Shown: positions 28,001-37,791, counted from the stretch's first letter. The stretch: DNA of 64,000 nucleotides from Flavobacteriaceae bacterium (GCA_029938265.1 JAOZVI010000001.1:1-64000); one strand, 5' to 3'. Numbers and translations: made by a program. Notes: generated by a model not told the origin, from the letters alone.

Positions 28001-31000
28001 TGGGCAGGTGTTATGCGCTCATTAACAACTACTAATTTTCAACAGGCCAATGTTGAATATATACAATTCTGGCTATTAGATCCTTATGAAAACTATTCGA
28101 TAAAACCTGAAGAAGGAGGATTACCCACACCACCAAATCCTACTGATTTTAATGGCGAACTTTACTTTAATTTAGGAAGCATATCAGAAGATATTTTAAA
28201 GGATGATCGCAAAATGTTTGAAAATGGTTTGCCCTCGGACGGAATTCAAATACCTGGTGATAATATTGAAACCACACCCTGGTCCTCAATACCCAAAAAC
28301 CAATCTTTGATCTATGCTTTTACAGAAGATGATAACTCCAGAACTAACCAGGATTTAGGCTTTGACGGAATTAATGATGAAGATGAAGCTGTTAGATTTG
28401 GTTCAAATTTTGGTGACGACCCGGCTGCAGATAATTTTAATTATTTTAGAGGAACCGATCTAGACAACCAGAATGCTTCAATTTTAACAAGATACAAGAG
28501 ATTTAATTTAACTCAAGGAAATTCGCCAACGCCTAACAATTCTACTGAAAGTTATCCTACTTCAGCTACCTCATTCCCTGATATTGAAGATATCAATAAA
28601 GATCAAACTATGAGTGCCGTTGAGAGCTATTATCAATATAAGGTATCATTAAATGTAAATGATCTGATAGTTGGAAAAAATTATATCGTTGATAAAAAAG
28701 AGGTCGCGGTAAAATTAGCAAATAACGAAACACAAAATGCTACCTGGTATCAATTCAGAATACCAATTACAACTCCTGAAGATCCTAATAATATTATCAA
28801 TAATATGACAGGATTTACTTCTATTCGTTTTATTCGAATGTTTGTCACTAAATTTAAAATCCCTATAGTTTTACGTTTTGGCGAATTACAATTAGTAAGA
28901 GGTGACTGGAGAAGATACACAAAGACAATCAATGAAGCTATTGATCCACCACAAGAAATTACACCAATCGAAAATCAAAATTTTGAAGTAGGTGTTGTAA
29001 ATATTGAAGAAAATGCTGATCGAAAACCTATACCTTATGTACTTCCTCCAGGCATTAAACGAGAAAGACTACAAGGTACTACAACCATACAACAACAAAA
29101 TGAACAATCTTTATCTGTTAAAATTACCGACCTAAATCCTGGTGATACAAGAGCAGTTTTTAAAAATACAAGCTTTGATATGCGTATGTATAAACGACTA
29201 AAATTGTTTATACATGCTGAAAGTATTTTAAGTCAAATACAAGTTAGAGATGATGATCTACTTGCTGTTATTAGATTAGGAAGCGATACTGATGATAATT
29301 ATTATCAAGTAGAAGTTCCTCTAAAAATTACCGGTTTTAGTGCAGTAAGCCCTGAAGAAATCTGGCCTGATGAAAATAATTTAAATGCAAAACTAGAAGA
29401 TTTTGGAAATTTAAAATTAGAAAGATTAAACTCTGGTGGATCAGTAAATGATCTTTATCCTGCACCACAACCCGGCGAACCTGCAGAATACAGAATTAGG
29501 ATTAAAGGAAATCCAAACCTTTCCAATATCAGAACTCTGATGTTAGGGGTTAAAAATATATCTAATACATTGAAAAGTATGGAAATTTGGTATAACGAGC
29601 TACGTGTTTCCGAATTTGACAATGAAGGAGGATGGGCTGCCATTGTTAATGCTGATGCAAATTTTGCAGATTTTGCCGATATTTCTTTATCAGGAAGCAT
29701 GCACACTAAAGGTTTTGGATCAATTGACCAAAGAGTAAACGAACGCAGCCAAGAAGATGTTAAACAATACGGAATAGTTAGTAATGTAAACATTGGACAG
29801 CTATTACCCAAAAGAATAAATTTGAGTTTTCCAATTAATTTTAGTTTTTCTGAAGAATTCAGAGATCCTAAATACGACCCTCAATATCAAGATGTTCTTT
29901 TTAATAATGGCAATACCGATAGTGATATAGCAAGAGATTATACGCAACGAAGAAGTCTCAACTTGATCAATGTCAGAAAAAATCAGACACAGTTTAGCGG
30001 AAAACCACATTTTTATGATATTGAAAACTTATCACTTTCTTATGCATATAATGATATGTATCACCGTGATTATAATATTCAAAGATATATTGATCAAAAA
30101 CTAAGAGCCACAGCCAATTACAGCTATAGTTTTAAACCAATGTCTATAGAACCGTTAAAGAATTGGGGCTTATTGACTGATAAAGATTATTTAAGATTTA
30201 TTAAAGAAATCAATTTCAATCCTTTACCAACATCAATATCAGTTAATTCAAACATTATAAGAAATTACAATGAGCAATTATCAAGATCATTAGTTGAAGG
30301 TTTACCAGATTTACCTACGCTAAAGCAACGAAATTACATGTTTGATTGGGATTATCATATCGCTTATAATTTAACCAAATCTTTTCAATTTACATTTAGA
30401 GCTTTAAACAATTATGTTTATGACAATTATGATAGAGAGGAGGATATACAGCTTTATGATAATTTATTTACAATTGGAAGACCAGAGCATTACCACCAAA
30501 CTCTTGACGGAACATACAAAATACCTTTTGACAAGTTTAAATTCTTAGATTTTATTAATGCTACTTATAGCTATACTGCTGATTACGATTGGCAGGCACC
30601 ATCAATATCTAATATAGGTTTTGTGGGTAATACCATTCAAAATGCCAATACACATACATTTTCTGCAGATCTTACTATGGATAGATTCTATAAGCAAATA
30701 GGTGCCGATAAATGGTTTACTAAGAAGAAAAATAGTAAAAATTCCAATAACATCAACGAAGATAAAACTTCTGCAAAAAAAGTGAGTAAAAAACAAACTC
30801 CGGGACAAAAAATTGGAAGGATAGGTGTTGATATTTTAACATCTATTAAAGATATTCGTTTGTCATATGCTGAAAATAATGGAACTTTTTTGCCGGGTTA
30901 TATTCCAAATTCAGGATTTTTAGGAAGAGAAAAATATAACAATAGTTTTGCACCAACTTTTGGGTTTGTTTTTGGTAGTCAAGCTGATATTTTAGATATG

Positions 31001-32164
31001 GCATTAGAGAATAACTGGTTAATATCAAGAGGTGTTAATGAAAATGTTTACAGTAAGAATTACAGAAAATCACATTATGATAAATTTGATTACTCTATAA
31101 GTATTAGGCCAACAAAGGATTTTGATATTGAATTATTTGGCAATCGTATTTACACTAAAAGTTTTACTCAACCACTTGACATAGTTGATGATATTTTTGA
31201 CAATTCACCCATAAATGCAGTAGGTAATTTTAGTATTTCATACTTTATGCTTAATTCTACTTTTGAAGATAATAACGTTGTTTTTCAAAAATTTAAAGAC
31301 AATAGAGTTATAATTTCAAATCGTTTATCCAATGAAACCGGAGGAGATATTAATGGTTATGGAAACACCAATCAAGATGTGGTACTTCCTGCATTTTTAG
31401 CTGCATATTCCGGCAGGGATGCTAGTTCAATTGAATTAGATGCATTTAGAAATACACCCATTCCAAACTGGAGAGTTACCTATAAAGGTTTAATGAATAT
31501 CGGCTTTTTTAAACAAAATTTCAGAAGTTTTACACTAGAGCACAGTTATCGTTCGGTTTATTCAATTCTTTCATTTTCTAATAATTTAAAATTCGATGGA
31601 ACAGATCCTATTGGAGATAATAATCGTGATATTGCAGGAAACTTCAATACAAGAATTTTATATAATGGTGTAAGTCTTATCGAAGAGTTTGCCCCTTTAA
31701 TAAAAGTTGATTTTAAGATGAAGAATTCAATTTCACTTAGAGCAGCTTTTAATAAGGATAAAGCACTTAATTTAAATTTTAATAACAATACTGTAACCGA
31801 AAATAACGGTAGTGAAATTATCGTTGGAATGGGTTATCGGATTAAAAACGTTAGTATGAAATTTAAAACCGGAACCAAAATTACTAAATTTCAAGGTGAT
31901 ATCAATTTTAAAGCAGATTTAGGAATAAGAGATAATCTTACACAAATACGTTCGTATGGTATTTCTGATGATGTCAATAATGATCAGATAACAGGAGGAC
32001 AAAATTTGATATCATTTAAATTTCTAGTTGATTACTCATTAAATAAAAATTTATTAACATCTTTTTACTTTGACTATAATAAGTCTAAATTTGCAATATC
32101 AACTACTTTCCCCAGAACATCAATTAATGGCGGAATTAGTATAAGATATATAATAGGAAATTAA
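25097..32164 (+). CDS. sprA: SprA/Sov, giant outer-membrane translocon protein of the type IX secretion system
   Basis: 2355 aa; signal peptide; SprA-like content (NPQGSVLLKMGLINQ, YVDDFEGSQIPIDIKSPKQWYLASTP); probable TTG start 3 nt after the ruvA stop codon. Confidence 0.93.
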   Translation: MIILKQFTYRSIIVFIFLFSYTAVLTAQNLRRNNQIKQSDSTAITKNDTVPPLQYNFNNSQKGGLFLNDPTQYEVIYDPDSGHYIFYEKIGDFLIKHPSYMTEEEYKEYRLNRDMLEYSKTKISAIDGKKEGSRDAQKNLLPTYYVNNNFFESIFGGNTIEVNPQGSVLLKMGLINQRVENPHLSEKNRQSTTFDFDQEISASLNARVGKRLRVTANFDTQSTFNFQNLIKIEYTPTEDDIIRKIEIGNVSMPSRNSLVTGVQNLFGAKTELQFGKTTITGIFSQQRSQSKIVQAQGGSLINEFEIRASEYDSNRHYFIAHAFRDNYENALSNFPLINSSNTITRIEIWATNRNSTTENTRNIVALTDIGENDPNNIGPANVIPNPGAKDPSNDANNLNNLLTLDGPIRDIATVNAALSPYNMQQGRDYTILENARKLIQGIDFTFNAQLGFISLNKRLVDSDVLAIAYEYTDGNNVYQVGELAGDGVIAPDNLVVKLLQSEIINTSLPLFDLMMKNVYGIPGAFQLQKEGFRFEIMYQDDETGVPVNILQNAKTPGLQDRTLLNLLRLDRLDQNNNILPEGDGFFDYVESITINSQQGYVVFPLVEPFGQDLDDILDPEDDIYIFDELYDRTQTEAQNDFQNKDKFIFKGYFKSEGRNGIPLGAFNVPRGSVKVTTGGRELIEGVDYVVDYNIGNVQIINPTLISSNAPIQVAVENNIGFTQQRRRYMGLNVLHVFNEDLAFGGSIINLNEKPLTQKAQYGAEPVNNTIFGLHANYTKEVPLLTKWTNKLPNIDTDAQSYISIRAEAAHLLPGSPSGINLDGAATSYVDDFEGSQIPIDIKSPKQWYLASTPQGQSGDLNFNNGNIASGLPDELRTGAKRSKLSWYNIDQIFYGSSLKPSNIDNNELSRAEVRRVTYNELFPEVDLDVTQSNIIRTFDFEYFPAERGTYNFDDNLDSEGKYTNPEERWAGVMRSLTTTNFQQANVEYIQFWLLDPYENYSIKPEEGGLPTPPNPTDFNGELYFNLGSISEDILKDDRKMFENGLPSDGIQIPGDNIETTPWSSIPKNQSLIYAFTEDDNSRTNQDLGFDGINDEDEAVRFGSNFGDDPAADNFNYFRGTDLDNQNASILTRYKRFNLTQGNSPTPNNSTESYPTSATSFPDIEDINKDQTMSAVESYYQYKVSLNVNDLIVGKNYIVDKKEVAVKLANNETQNATWYQFRIPITTPEDPNNIINNMTGFTSIRFIRMFVTKFKIPIVLRFGELQLVRGDWRRYTKTINEAIDPPQEITPIENQNFEVGVVNIEENADRKPIPYVLPPGIKRERLQGTTTIQQQNEQSLSVKITDLNPGDTRAVFKNTSFDMRMYKRLKLFIHAESILSQIQVRDDDLLAVIRLGSDTDDNYYQVEVPLKITGFSAVSPEEIWPDENNLNAKLEDFGNLKLERLNSGGSVNDLYPAPQPGEPAEYRIRIKGNPNLSNIRTLMLGVKNISNTLKSMEIWYNELRVSEFDNEGGWAAIVNADANFADFADISLSGSMHTKGFGSIDQRVNERSQEDVKQYGIVSNVNIGQLLPKRINLSFPINFSFSEEFRDPKYDPQYQDVLFNNGNTDSDIARDYTQRRSLNLINVRKNQTQFSGKPHFYDIENLSLSYAYNDMYHRDYNIQRYIDQKLRATANYSYSFKPMSIEPLKNWGLLTDKDYLRFIKEINFNPLPTSISVNSNIIRNYNEQLSRSLVEGLPDLPTLKQRNYMFDWDYHIAYNLTKSFQFTFRALNNYVYDNYDREEDIQLYDNLFTIGRPEHYHQTLDGTYKIPFDKFKFLDFINATYSYTADYDWQAPSISNIGFVGNTIQNANTHTFSADLTMDRFYKQIGADKWFTKKKNSKNSNNINEDKTSAKKVSKKQTPGQKIGRIGVDILTSIKDIRLSYAENNGTFLPGYIPNSGFLGREKYNNSFAPTFGFVFGSQADILDMALENNWLISRGVNENVYSKNYRKSHYDKFDYSISIRPTKDFDIELFGNRIYTKSFTQPLDIVDDIFDNSPINAVGNFSISYFMLNSTFEDNNVVFQKFKDNRVIISNRLSNETGGDINGYGNTNQDVVLPAFLAAYSGRDASSIELDAFRNTPIPNWRVTYKGLMNIGFFKQNFRSFTLEHSYRSVYSILSFSNNLKFDGTDPIGDNNRDIAGNFNTRILYNGVSLIEEFAPLIKVDFKMKNSISLRAAFNKDKALNLNFNNNTVTENNGSEIIVGMGYRIKNVSMKFKTGTKITKFQGDINFKADLGIRDNLTQIRSYGISDDVNNDQITGGQNLISFKFLVDYSLNKNLLTSFYFDYNKSKFAISTTFPRTSINGGISIRYIIGN

Positions 32165-32183
32165 ATAATTAAACTTTTAAAAA

Positions 32184-32564
32184 ATGAACATACCTTTAAA
32201 TTTAAAGTACACTGCCGACCACGAATGGATTAAAATTGATGGTGAAATTGCAACTATTGGGGTTACCGATTTTGCTCAAGGCGAATTGGGCGATATTGTT
32301 TATGTTGATGTTGAAACACTCGATGAAACAATTGAAAAAGAAGAAGTTTTTGGTAGCGTTGAAGCAGTTAAAACGGTTTCAGACCTACTAATGCCTCTAA
32401 GTGGTGAAATTATTGAATTTAATGATGCTCTAGAAGATGCCCCAGAAAAAATAAATTCAAGCCCTTATGAAGAAGGTTGGATCATTAAAATTAAATTATC
32501 TGATGCTAACCAAGTAGATGATCTATTAGATGCTGAAGCGTATAAAGAAATTATTGGAGGATAA
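32184..32564 (+). CDS. gcvH: Glycine cleavage system H protein
   Basis: KYTADHEWIKIDGEIATIGVTDFAQGELGDIVYVD, ESVEAVK-like lipoylation site (FGSVEAVKTVSDL). Confidence 0.96.
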   Translation: MNIPLNLKYTADHEWIKIDGEIATIGVTDFAQGELGDIVYVDVETLDETIEKEEVFGSVEAVKTVSDLLMPLSGEIIEFNDALEDAPEKINSSPYEEGWIIKIKLSDANQVDDLLDAEAYKEIIGG

Positions 32565-32922
32565 TGCCATAACCTTGGCAATAATCATGACCTTGGTTAT
32601 TGCCTTTTTAAGTTTAAGTGTTGCTCCAAAGATCAATTTAGGATTGAATATTAAATCTAGTGATAAAATCTTACACACAATTGCTTATTTTTCTTTAAGT
32701 TCAATTTGGTTTTTTGCACTAAGAGATAAATTTAAAAATAAGTCATTCAAAACCTATCTAATAATTTCATTAATTTTTTATGGCATCATTCTTGAGGTTT
32801 TGCAAGGTAAGTTAACCAGTTATCGGTCAGCCGACTTCTACGATGCTATTGCCAATACTTTAGGAATTGTAATAGCTACAGTTTTTTTTAAAAAGTTTTT
32901 AAACTGGTTTAATAGTATTTAA
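32530..32922 (+). CDS. VanZ family membrane protein
   Basis: DKILHTIAYFSLSSIWFF...ILEVLQGKLTSYRSADFYDAIANTLGI; overlaps the 3' end of gcvH (start may instead be TTG 32554). Confidence 0.82.
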   Translation: MLKRIKKLLEDNAITLAIIMTLVIAFLSLSVAPKINLGLNIKSSDKILHTIAYFSLSSIWFFALRDKFKNKSFKTYLIISLIFYGIILEVLQGKLTSYRSADFYDAIANTLGIVIATVFFKKFLNWFNSI

Positions 32923-32985
32923 AAAAATACTTGTAATTGTAATAATTAATTCCTTAAATTAGCAAACGATTAAAATCTATAGAGA

Positions 32986-33705
32986 ATGGAACCAAAAAAA
33001 AATCCAAAAGCAAATCTTGAAAACCATAGTAAGCAATTTATGTTATTAGGTTTAGCAATTGCCTTATTATTGATCTACGTAGGAATCGAATGGAAAACAT
33101 TTGACAGAACAATTGAAGATTTAGGTATTTCTAATATGGCTGCCGAAGAAGAGATTGATATTCCGATTACAGAAAGAATCCAGGAAGTTAAACCTCCTCC
33201 ACCTCCACCTCCAGCTCCAGAAAAAATTGAAATTGTTGAAGATGAAGCAGAAATTATTGAAACTGTCTTAGAAACAACAGAAACAGAAGAATCTGAAGCA
33301 ATTGAAATTACTGAAATTGAAGAAGTGGTTGAAGAAGAGGAAATGGATGAGGATGTGCCTTTTGCTATCATTGAAGAAGTGCCTATTTACCCAGGCTGTA
33401 AAGGAACTAATGCACAGAAGAAAAAATGTTTGCAAGAAAAGATTCAAAAACTTGTAAGTAAAAATTTCAACACTGGTTTGGCCAATGATCTAGGTTTAAG
33501 TCCGGGAAGAAAAAAAGTATATGTTCAGTTTAAAATTGATAAAAAAGGTGATATCGTTGATATCAGGGCTAGAGGACCTCACAAACGTTTAGAAAAAGAA
33601 GCAGTTAGAGTTGTTGGAAAAATCCCTAAAATGACTCCCGGTAAACAACGTAACAGACCAGTTGGTGTAAAATATACTTTACCTATTACCTTAGTTGTTG
33701 AATAG
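32986..33705 (+). CDS. TonB family energy transducer
   Basis: One TM, PPPPPPAPEK linker, C-terminal KVYVQFKIDKKGDIVDIRARGPHKRLEKEAVRVVGKIPKMTPGKQRNRPVGVKYTLPI. Confidence 0.92.
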   Translation: MEPKKNPKANLENHSKQFMLLGLAIALLLIYVGIEWKTFDRTIEDLGISNMAAEEEIDIPITERIQEVKPPPPPPPAPEKIEIVEDEAEIIETVLETTETEESEAIEITEIEEVVEEEEMDEDVPFAIIEEVPIYPGCKGTNAQKKKCLQEKIQKLVSKNFNTGLANDLGLSPGRKKVYVQFKIDKKGDIVDIRARGPHKRLEKEAVRVVGKIPKMTPGKQRNRPVGVKYTLPITLVVE

Positions 33706-33730
33706 GCTACATGTTAAAAATTTATTATTC

Positions 33731-33760
33731 AAACCATCTAATTTATTTTAGATGGTTTTT
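33731..33760 (+). terminator. Terminator of the tonB-family gene
   Basis: AACCATCTA atttatttt TAGATGGTTTTT. Confidence 0.8.
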
Positions 33761-33771
33761 TATTTTATTTG

Positions 33772-33779
33772 TACATTTG
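33772..33779 (+). promoter_or_regulatory. -7 box candidate (TACATTTG) for deoC
   Basis: Matches TAnnTTTG, 18 nt upstream of ATG 33798. Confidence 0.4.
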
Positions 33780-33797
33780 GATTCATAATAAAACTAA

Positions 33798-34694
33798 ATG
33801 ATAAAAGATTTTTCCAAAATTCCAACTTACGATACACTAGGTGTAAATGAAAGAGTAGATCGCTTTAGCAAACGAAGTATTAAAAACTCTTCAAAAATTG
33901 AAGGTTTGAAATTAGCGTTAAGCATGATTGACTTAACAACCTTAGAAGGTAACGATACCAAAGGTAAAGTTGAACAACTATGCTACAAAGCTATGCATCC
34001 TCATAATACTTTACAAGGATTACCAACAGTTGCCGCAATTTGTGTTTATCCACCTTTTGTAAGTGTTGCAAAAAAAGCACTGCAAGGTTCTAAGATAAAT
34101 GTTGCATCGGTTGCTACTGCTTTTCCAAGTGGTCAATCTGATTTAAAAATAAAATTGGCTGATACAAAATTTGCTGTTGATCAAGGAGCTGATGAAATTG
34201 ATATGGTTATTTCAAGAGGTAAATTTTTAAGTGGAGATTATCAATATGTATATGATGAAATTGTTGCGGTTAAAGAAGCTTGTGGCAAGGCTCATTTAAA
34301 AGTTATCTTAGAAACAGGTGAATTAGAAACTTTAGATAATGTTAGAAAAGCTAGCGAAATAGCCATCCAAGCCGGAGCAGATTTTATAAAAACATCTACT
34401 GGCAAAATTCAACCGGCAGCAACTTTACCTGTAACTTACGTAATGCTAGACACAATAAAAGATCATTTTATTAAAACGGGTAAAATGATTGGAATGAAAC
34501 CAGCTGGTGGAATTTCAAATTCTAAAACTGCTTTTCAATATCTTATAATGCTAAACGAAATTTTAGGTGAAAAATGGATGAATAATAAATATTTTCGTTT
34601 TGGTGCCAGTAGCTTGGCAAATGATATTTTAATGCAATTAGTAAAATCTGAAACAGGATTTTATCAATCTGCAAATTATTTTTCAAAAGATTAA
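33798..34694 (+). CDS. deoC: Deoxyribose-phosphate aldolase
   Basis: DEIDMVISRGKFLSGDY, LKVILETGEL, FIKTSTGKIQPAATL, MKPAGGIS. Confidence 0.95.
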   Translation: MIKDFSKIPTYDTLGVNERVDRFSKRSIKNSSKIEGLKLALSMIDLTTLEGNDTKGKVEQLCYKAMHPHNTLQGLPTVAAICVYPPFVSVAKKALQGSKINVASVATAFPSGQSDLKIKLADTKFAVDQGADEIDMVISRGKFLSGDYQYVYDEIVAVKEACGKAHLKVILETGELETLDNVRKASEIAIQAGADFIKTSTGKIQPAATLPVTYVMLDTIKDHFIKTGKMIGMKPAGGISNSKTAFQYLIMLNEILGEKWMNNKYFRFGASSLANDILMQLVKSETGFYQSANYFSKD

Positions 34695-34696
34695 TT

Positions 34697-36157
34697 ATGG
34701 TACAAAAAAATAAAACTTTTAAAGCTTCATGGTCATATGACCCTGCACCAGAAAGTACAGATCATATTCAGATCAAAAAAAAATATGATTTATATATCGA
34801 TGGTAAATTTGTAAAACCAGAAAATGGAAAGTATTTTGAAACTATCAATCCTACCAATGATGAGGTAATTGCAGAAGTTGCTTTAGCAGAAAAAGAAGAT
34901 GTTGATAAAGCAGTAAGAGCTGCTAGGAATGCTTTTAAAAGCTGGTCGAAAATTGAGCCTAAAGAAAGGGGCAAATATATTTATAGAATTGCCAGATTAA
35001 TTCAGGAACGATCTAGAGAATTTGCAGTAATTGAAAGTTTAGATGGTGGAAAACCAATACGCGAATCTCGTGATATTGATATACCTTTAGCTGCAAATCA
35101 CTTTTTTTATTACGCCGGCTGGGCAGATAAATTGGAATATGCTTTTCCTAACAGAAATCCTAAACCACTTGGCGTAGCAGGGCAAATTATTCCTTGGAAT
35201 TTTCCTTTATTGATGGCAGCATGGAAATTAGCTCCTGCACTGGCAACCGGTAATACTGTGGTTTTAAAACCTGCAGAAACTACGCCACTAACAGCTTTAA
35301 AATTAGCGGAAATAATTCGCGACAGCGGTTTACCAAAAGGAGTGGTAAATATCATAACAGGTGCAGGTAAAACCGGTGCAGAAATTGTTAACCACCCCGA
35401 CATTGATAAAATATCTTTTACCGGATCTACAGCAGTAGGAAAATATATACAAAAAGCTGTTGCTGGAACCCATAAAAAAATTACTTTAGAACTGGGAGGT
35501 AAAAGTGCCAATATTATTTTTGAAGATGCTGCAATTGACCAAGCTGTAGAGGGCATAATTGATGCTATATTTTTTAATCAAGGTCATGTTTGCTGTGCTG
35601 GTTCAAGACTTTTTATTCAGGAATCAGTTGCCGATACAGTTATTCAAAAATTAAAGGATAGAATGGCAACTTTAATTGTTGGTGATCCATTGGACAAAAA
35701 TACTGATATAGGTGCCATTAATTCGAAAAGGCAATTAAAAACTATAGAGAATTACATAAAAATTGGCTTAGATGAAGGTGGAGAAATTTACCAGACTGAT
35801 TGTAAATTACCTAAAAAAGGAAATTGGTGTGCTCCTACCTTGTTTTTAAATTTATCACAATCGCATACTATTGTACAAGAAGAGATATTTGGTCCGGTAT
35901 TAGCCATTCAAACTTTTAGAACTATTCAAGAAGTCATTGAAAAAGCCAATAATACACCTTACGGATTAGCAGCAGGTGTTTGGACCCAAAAAGGAGCAAA
36001 ATTATTTCATTTATCTCAAAAACTTAAAGCAGGTGTGATCTGGGGAAATACTTTTAATAAATTTGATGCGACTTCTCCTTTTGGAGGTTATAAAGAAAGT
36101 GGCTTTGGACGTGAAGGAGGTTTGCACGGATTAAAACCTTATGTGAAATTCGAATGA
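34697..36157 (+). CDS. Aldehyde dehydrogenase family protein
   Basis: 486 aa; PWNFPLLMAAWKLAPALATGNTVVLKPAE, FTGSTAVGKYIQ, ELGGKSANIIFEDA, catalytic Cys in NQGHVCCAGSRLF. Confidence 0.95.
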   Translation: MVQKNKTFKASWSYDPAPESTDHIQIKKKYDLYIDGKFVKPENGKYFETINPTNDEVIAEVALAEKEDVDKAVRAARNAFKSWSKIEPKERGKYIYRIARLIQERSREFAVIESLDGGKPIRESRDIDIPLAANHFFYYAGWADKLEYAFPNRNPKPLGVAGQIIPWNFPLLMAAWKLAPALATGNTVVLKPAETTPLTALKLAEIIRDSGLPKGVVNIITGAGKTGAEIVNHPDIDKISFTGSTAVGKYIQKAVAGTHKKITLELGGKSANIIFEDAAIDQAVEGIIDAIFFNQGHVCCAGSRLFIQESVADTVIQKLKDRMATLIVGDPLDKNTDIGAINSKRQLKTIENYIKIGLDEGGEIYQTDCKLPKKGNWCAPTLFLNLSQSHTIVQEEIFGPVLAIQTFRTIQEVIEKANNTPYGLAAGVWTQKGAKLFHLSQKLKAGVIWGNTFNKFDATSPFGGYKESGFGREGGLHGLKPYVKFE

Positions 36158-36222
36158 CAAAAAACATTAAGTTTAAGGCATTGAAATTCATATTTTAATA
36201 ATTAAATTTTTAATAAAAATCC

Positions 36223-37083
36223 ATGTCAAGATTGAATATTAACAAAACATACAAATTATATATAGGAGGTAAATTTCCGAGAACTGAATCGAGTAGATAT
36301 TATCCTATCACAAATACTAAAGGAGATCTTATTGCAAATATGTGTCTGGCTTCTAGAAAAGATTTTAGAAATGCCGTTGTTATTGCCAGAAAAGTACAAG
36401 AATCGTGGGCAAGTACTTCAGCTCTAAACAAAGGACAGATCTTATATAGAATTGCTGAAATGCTTGAGGGGAGAAAAGAGCAATTTATCGAAGAATTGGT
36501 TTTACAAGGAACTACAAAAAAAGCAGCTCAAATTGAGGTTGAAACCTCAATTGACAGATTGGTTTATTACGCAGGTTGGAGCGATAAGTACCAACAGTTT
36601 TTCAGTACTGTAAATCCGGTTAGCAGTGCACACTTTAATTTTACCAACTTAGAACCTACAGGAGTTGTTTCAATTATTGCACCTGAAAATCAGGGTTTAT
36701 TAGGCCTAATATCAGTTATTGCTCCTGCAATAATTGGTGGTAATACAGTTATTGTTTTAGCCAGCGAAAATATTCCACTTTCAGCCATTTCCTTTGCTGA
36801 AGTTTTAAATTCATCTGATGTACCGGGTGGTATTGTAAATATCCTTACCGGAAAAAGAGAAGAATTGATATCTCACATGGCTTCTCATATGGATGTTAAT
36901 GCAATTATTTATTGCGGAACAGATAAAAACGATATCAAAACAATTAGCGAACTTGCCAGTAACAACGTAAAACGAACCATTTTTTATAAAAAGAGTGATT
37001 GGCTAAATAACAACAATGAATCACCTTACTTTATTGAAAAAACACAAGAAGCTAAAACTACATGGCACCCCGTAAAAGTATAG
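36223..37083 (+). CDS. Truncated aldehyde dehydrogenase-like protein lacking the catalytic Cys region
   Basis: 286 aa, N-terminal ALDH homology only (YIGGKFPRTESSRYYPI, IAPENQGLLGLISVIAPAIIGGNTVIVLASE, VPGGIVNILTG) ending WHPVKV. Confidence 0.8.
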   Translation: MSRLNINKTYKLYIGGKFPRTESSRYYPITNTKGDLIANMCLASRKDFRNAVVIARKVQESWASTSALNKGQILYRIAEMLEGRKEQFIEELVLQGTTKKAAQIEVETSIDRLVYYAGWSDKYQQFFSTVNPVSSAHFNFTNLEPTGVVSIIAPENQGLLGLISVIAPAIIGGNTVIVLASENIPLSAISFAEVLNSSDVPGGIVNILTGKREELISHMASHMDVNAIIYCGTDKNDIKTISELASNNVKRTIFYKKSDWLNNNNESPYFIEKTQEAKTTWHPVKV

Positions 37084-37141
37084 TTAGATGCTTAAATCAA
37101 TAAAAAATTATTTTATATTCAAATATTTAAAAATATAAATT

Positions 37142-37723
37142 ATGAATGATCAAGATTATTTTGCTCATGAAACAGCTGTTATTGATGATAATTGTATCAT
37201 AGGAAAAGGAACAAAAATTTGGCATTTTAGTCATATCATGTCTGATTGCAAAATAGGGGAAGGTTGTAATATTGGACAAAATGTTGTTGTATCTCCAAAG
37301 GTTGTTTTAGGAAAAAATGTGAAAGTACAGAATAATGTTTCAATTTATACAGGTGTTATTTGTGAAGATGATGTTTTCTTAGGGCCATCTATGGTGTTCA
37401 CCAATGTAATTAATCCAAGAAGTGCTGTTATTCGTAAGGAAGAATATATGCAAACCATCGTTAAAAAAGGGGCCAGCATTGGCGCTAATGCAACTATAGT
37501 TTGTGGTAATGATATTGGTAAATTTTCATTTATAGGGGCAGGGGCGGTTGTTGTGAAAGAAGTTAAGCCTCATGCTTTAGTTGTTGGAAATCCTTCAAAA
37601 CAAATTGGTTGGATAAGTGAATATGGTCAAAGATTAAAATTTGATGAAAAAGGAGAAGCAATTTGTTCTGAAAGCAAAGAAAAATATTTTTTAAATAATG
37701 GCGTTGTAAATAAAATCGGTTAA
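37142..37723 (+). CDS. Left-handed beta-helix acyltransferase (hexapeptide repeat; WlbB/WbpD-like)
   Basis: Hexapeptide repeats IGKGTKIWHFSHIMSDCKIGEGCNIGQNVVVSPKVVLGKNVKVQNNVSIYTGV; VVGNPSKQIGWISEYGQRL. Confidence 0.85.
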   Translation: MNDQDYFAHETAVIDDNCIIGKGTKIWHFSHIMSDCKIGEGCNIGQNVVVSPKVVLGKNVKVQNNVSIYTGVICEDDVFLGPSMVFTNVINPRSAVIRKEEYMQTIVKKGASIGANATIVCGNDIGKFSFIGAGAVVVKEVKPHALVVGNPSKQIGWISEYGQRLKFDEKGEAICSESKEKYFLNNGVVNKIG

Positions 37724-37791
37724 TTTTGTAAAATAATTTTAACACAATTCCTTAATATTATCATTGTCTTTACAACATGAACTATTAACAG

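Noticed and set aside
33075-33371. 98-aa Ser/Ile-rich minus-strand ORF
   Set aside because: Artefact of the acidic Glu/Pro-rich TonB linker read in antisense.
35110-35556. 148-aa minus-strand ORF antisense to the ALDH gene
   Set aside because: Shadow of a well-conserved coding frame; no recognisable domain.
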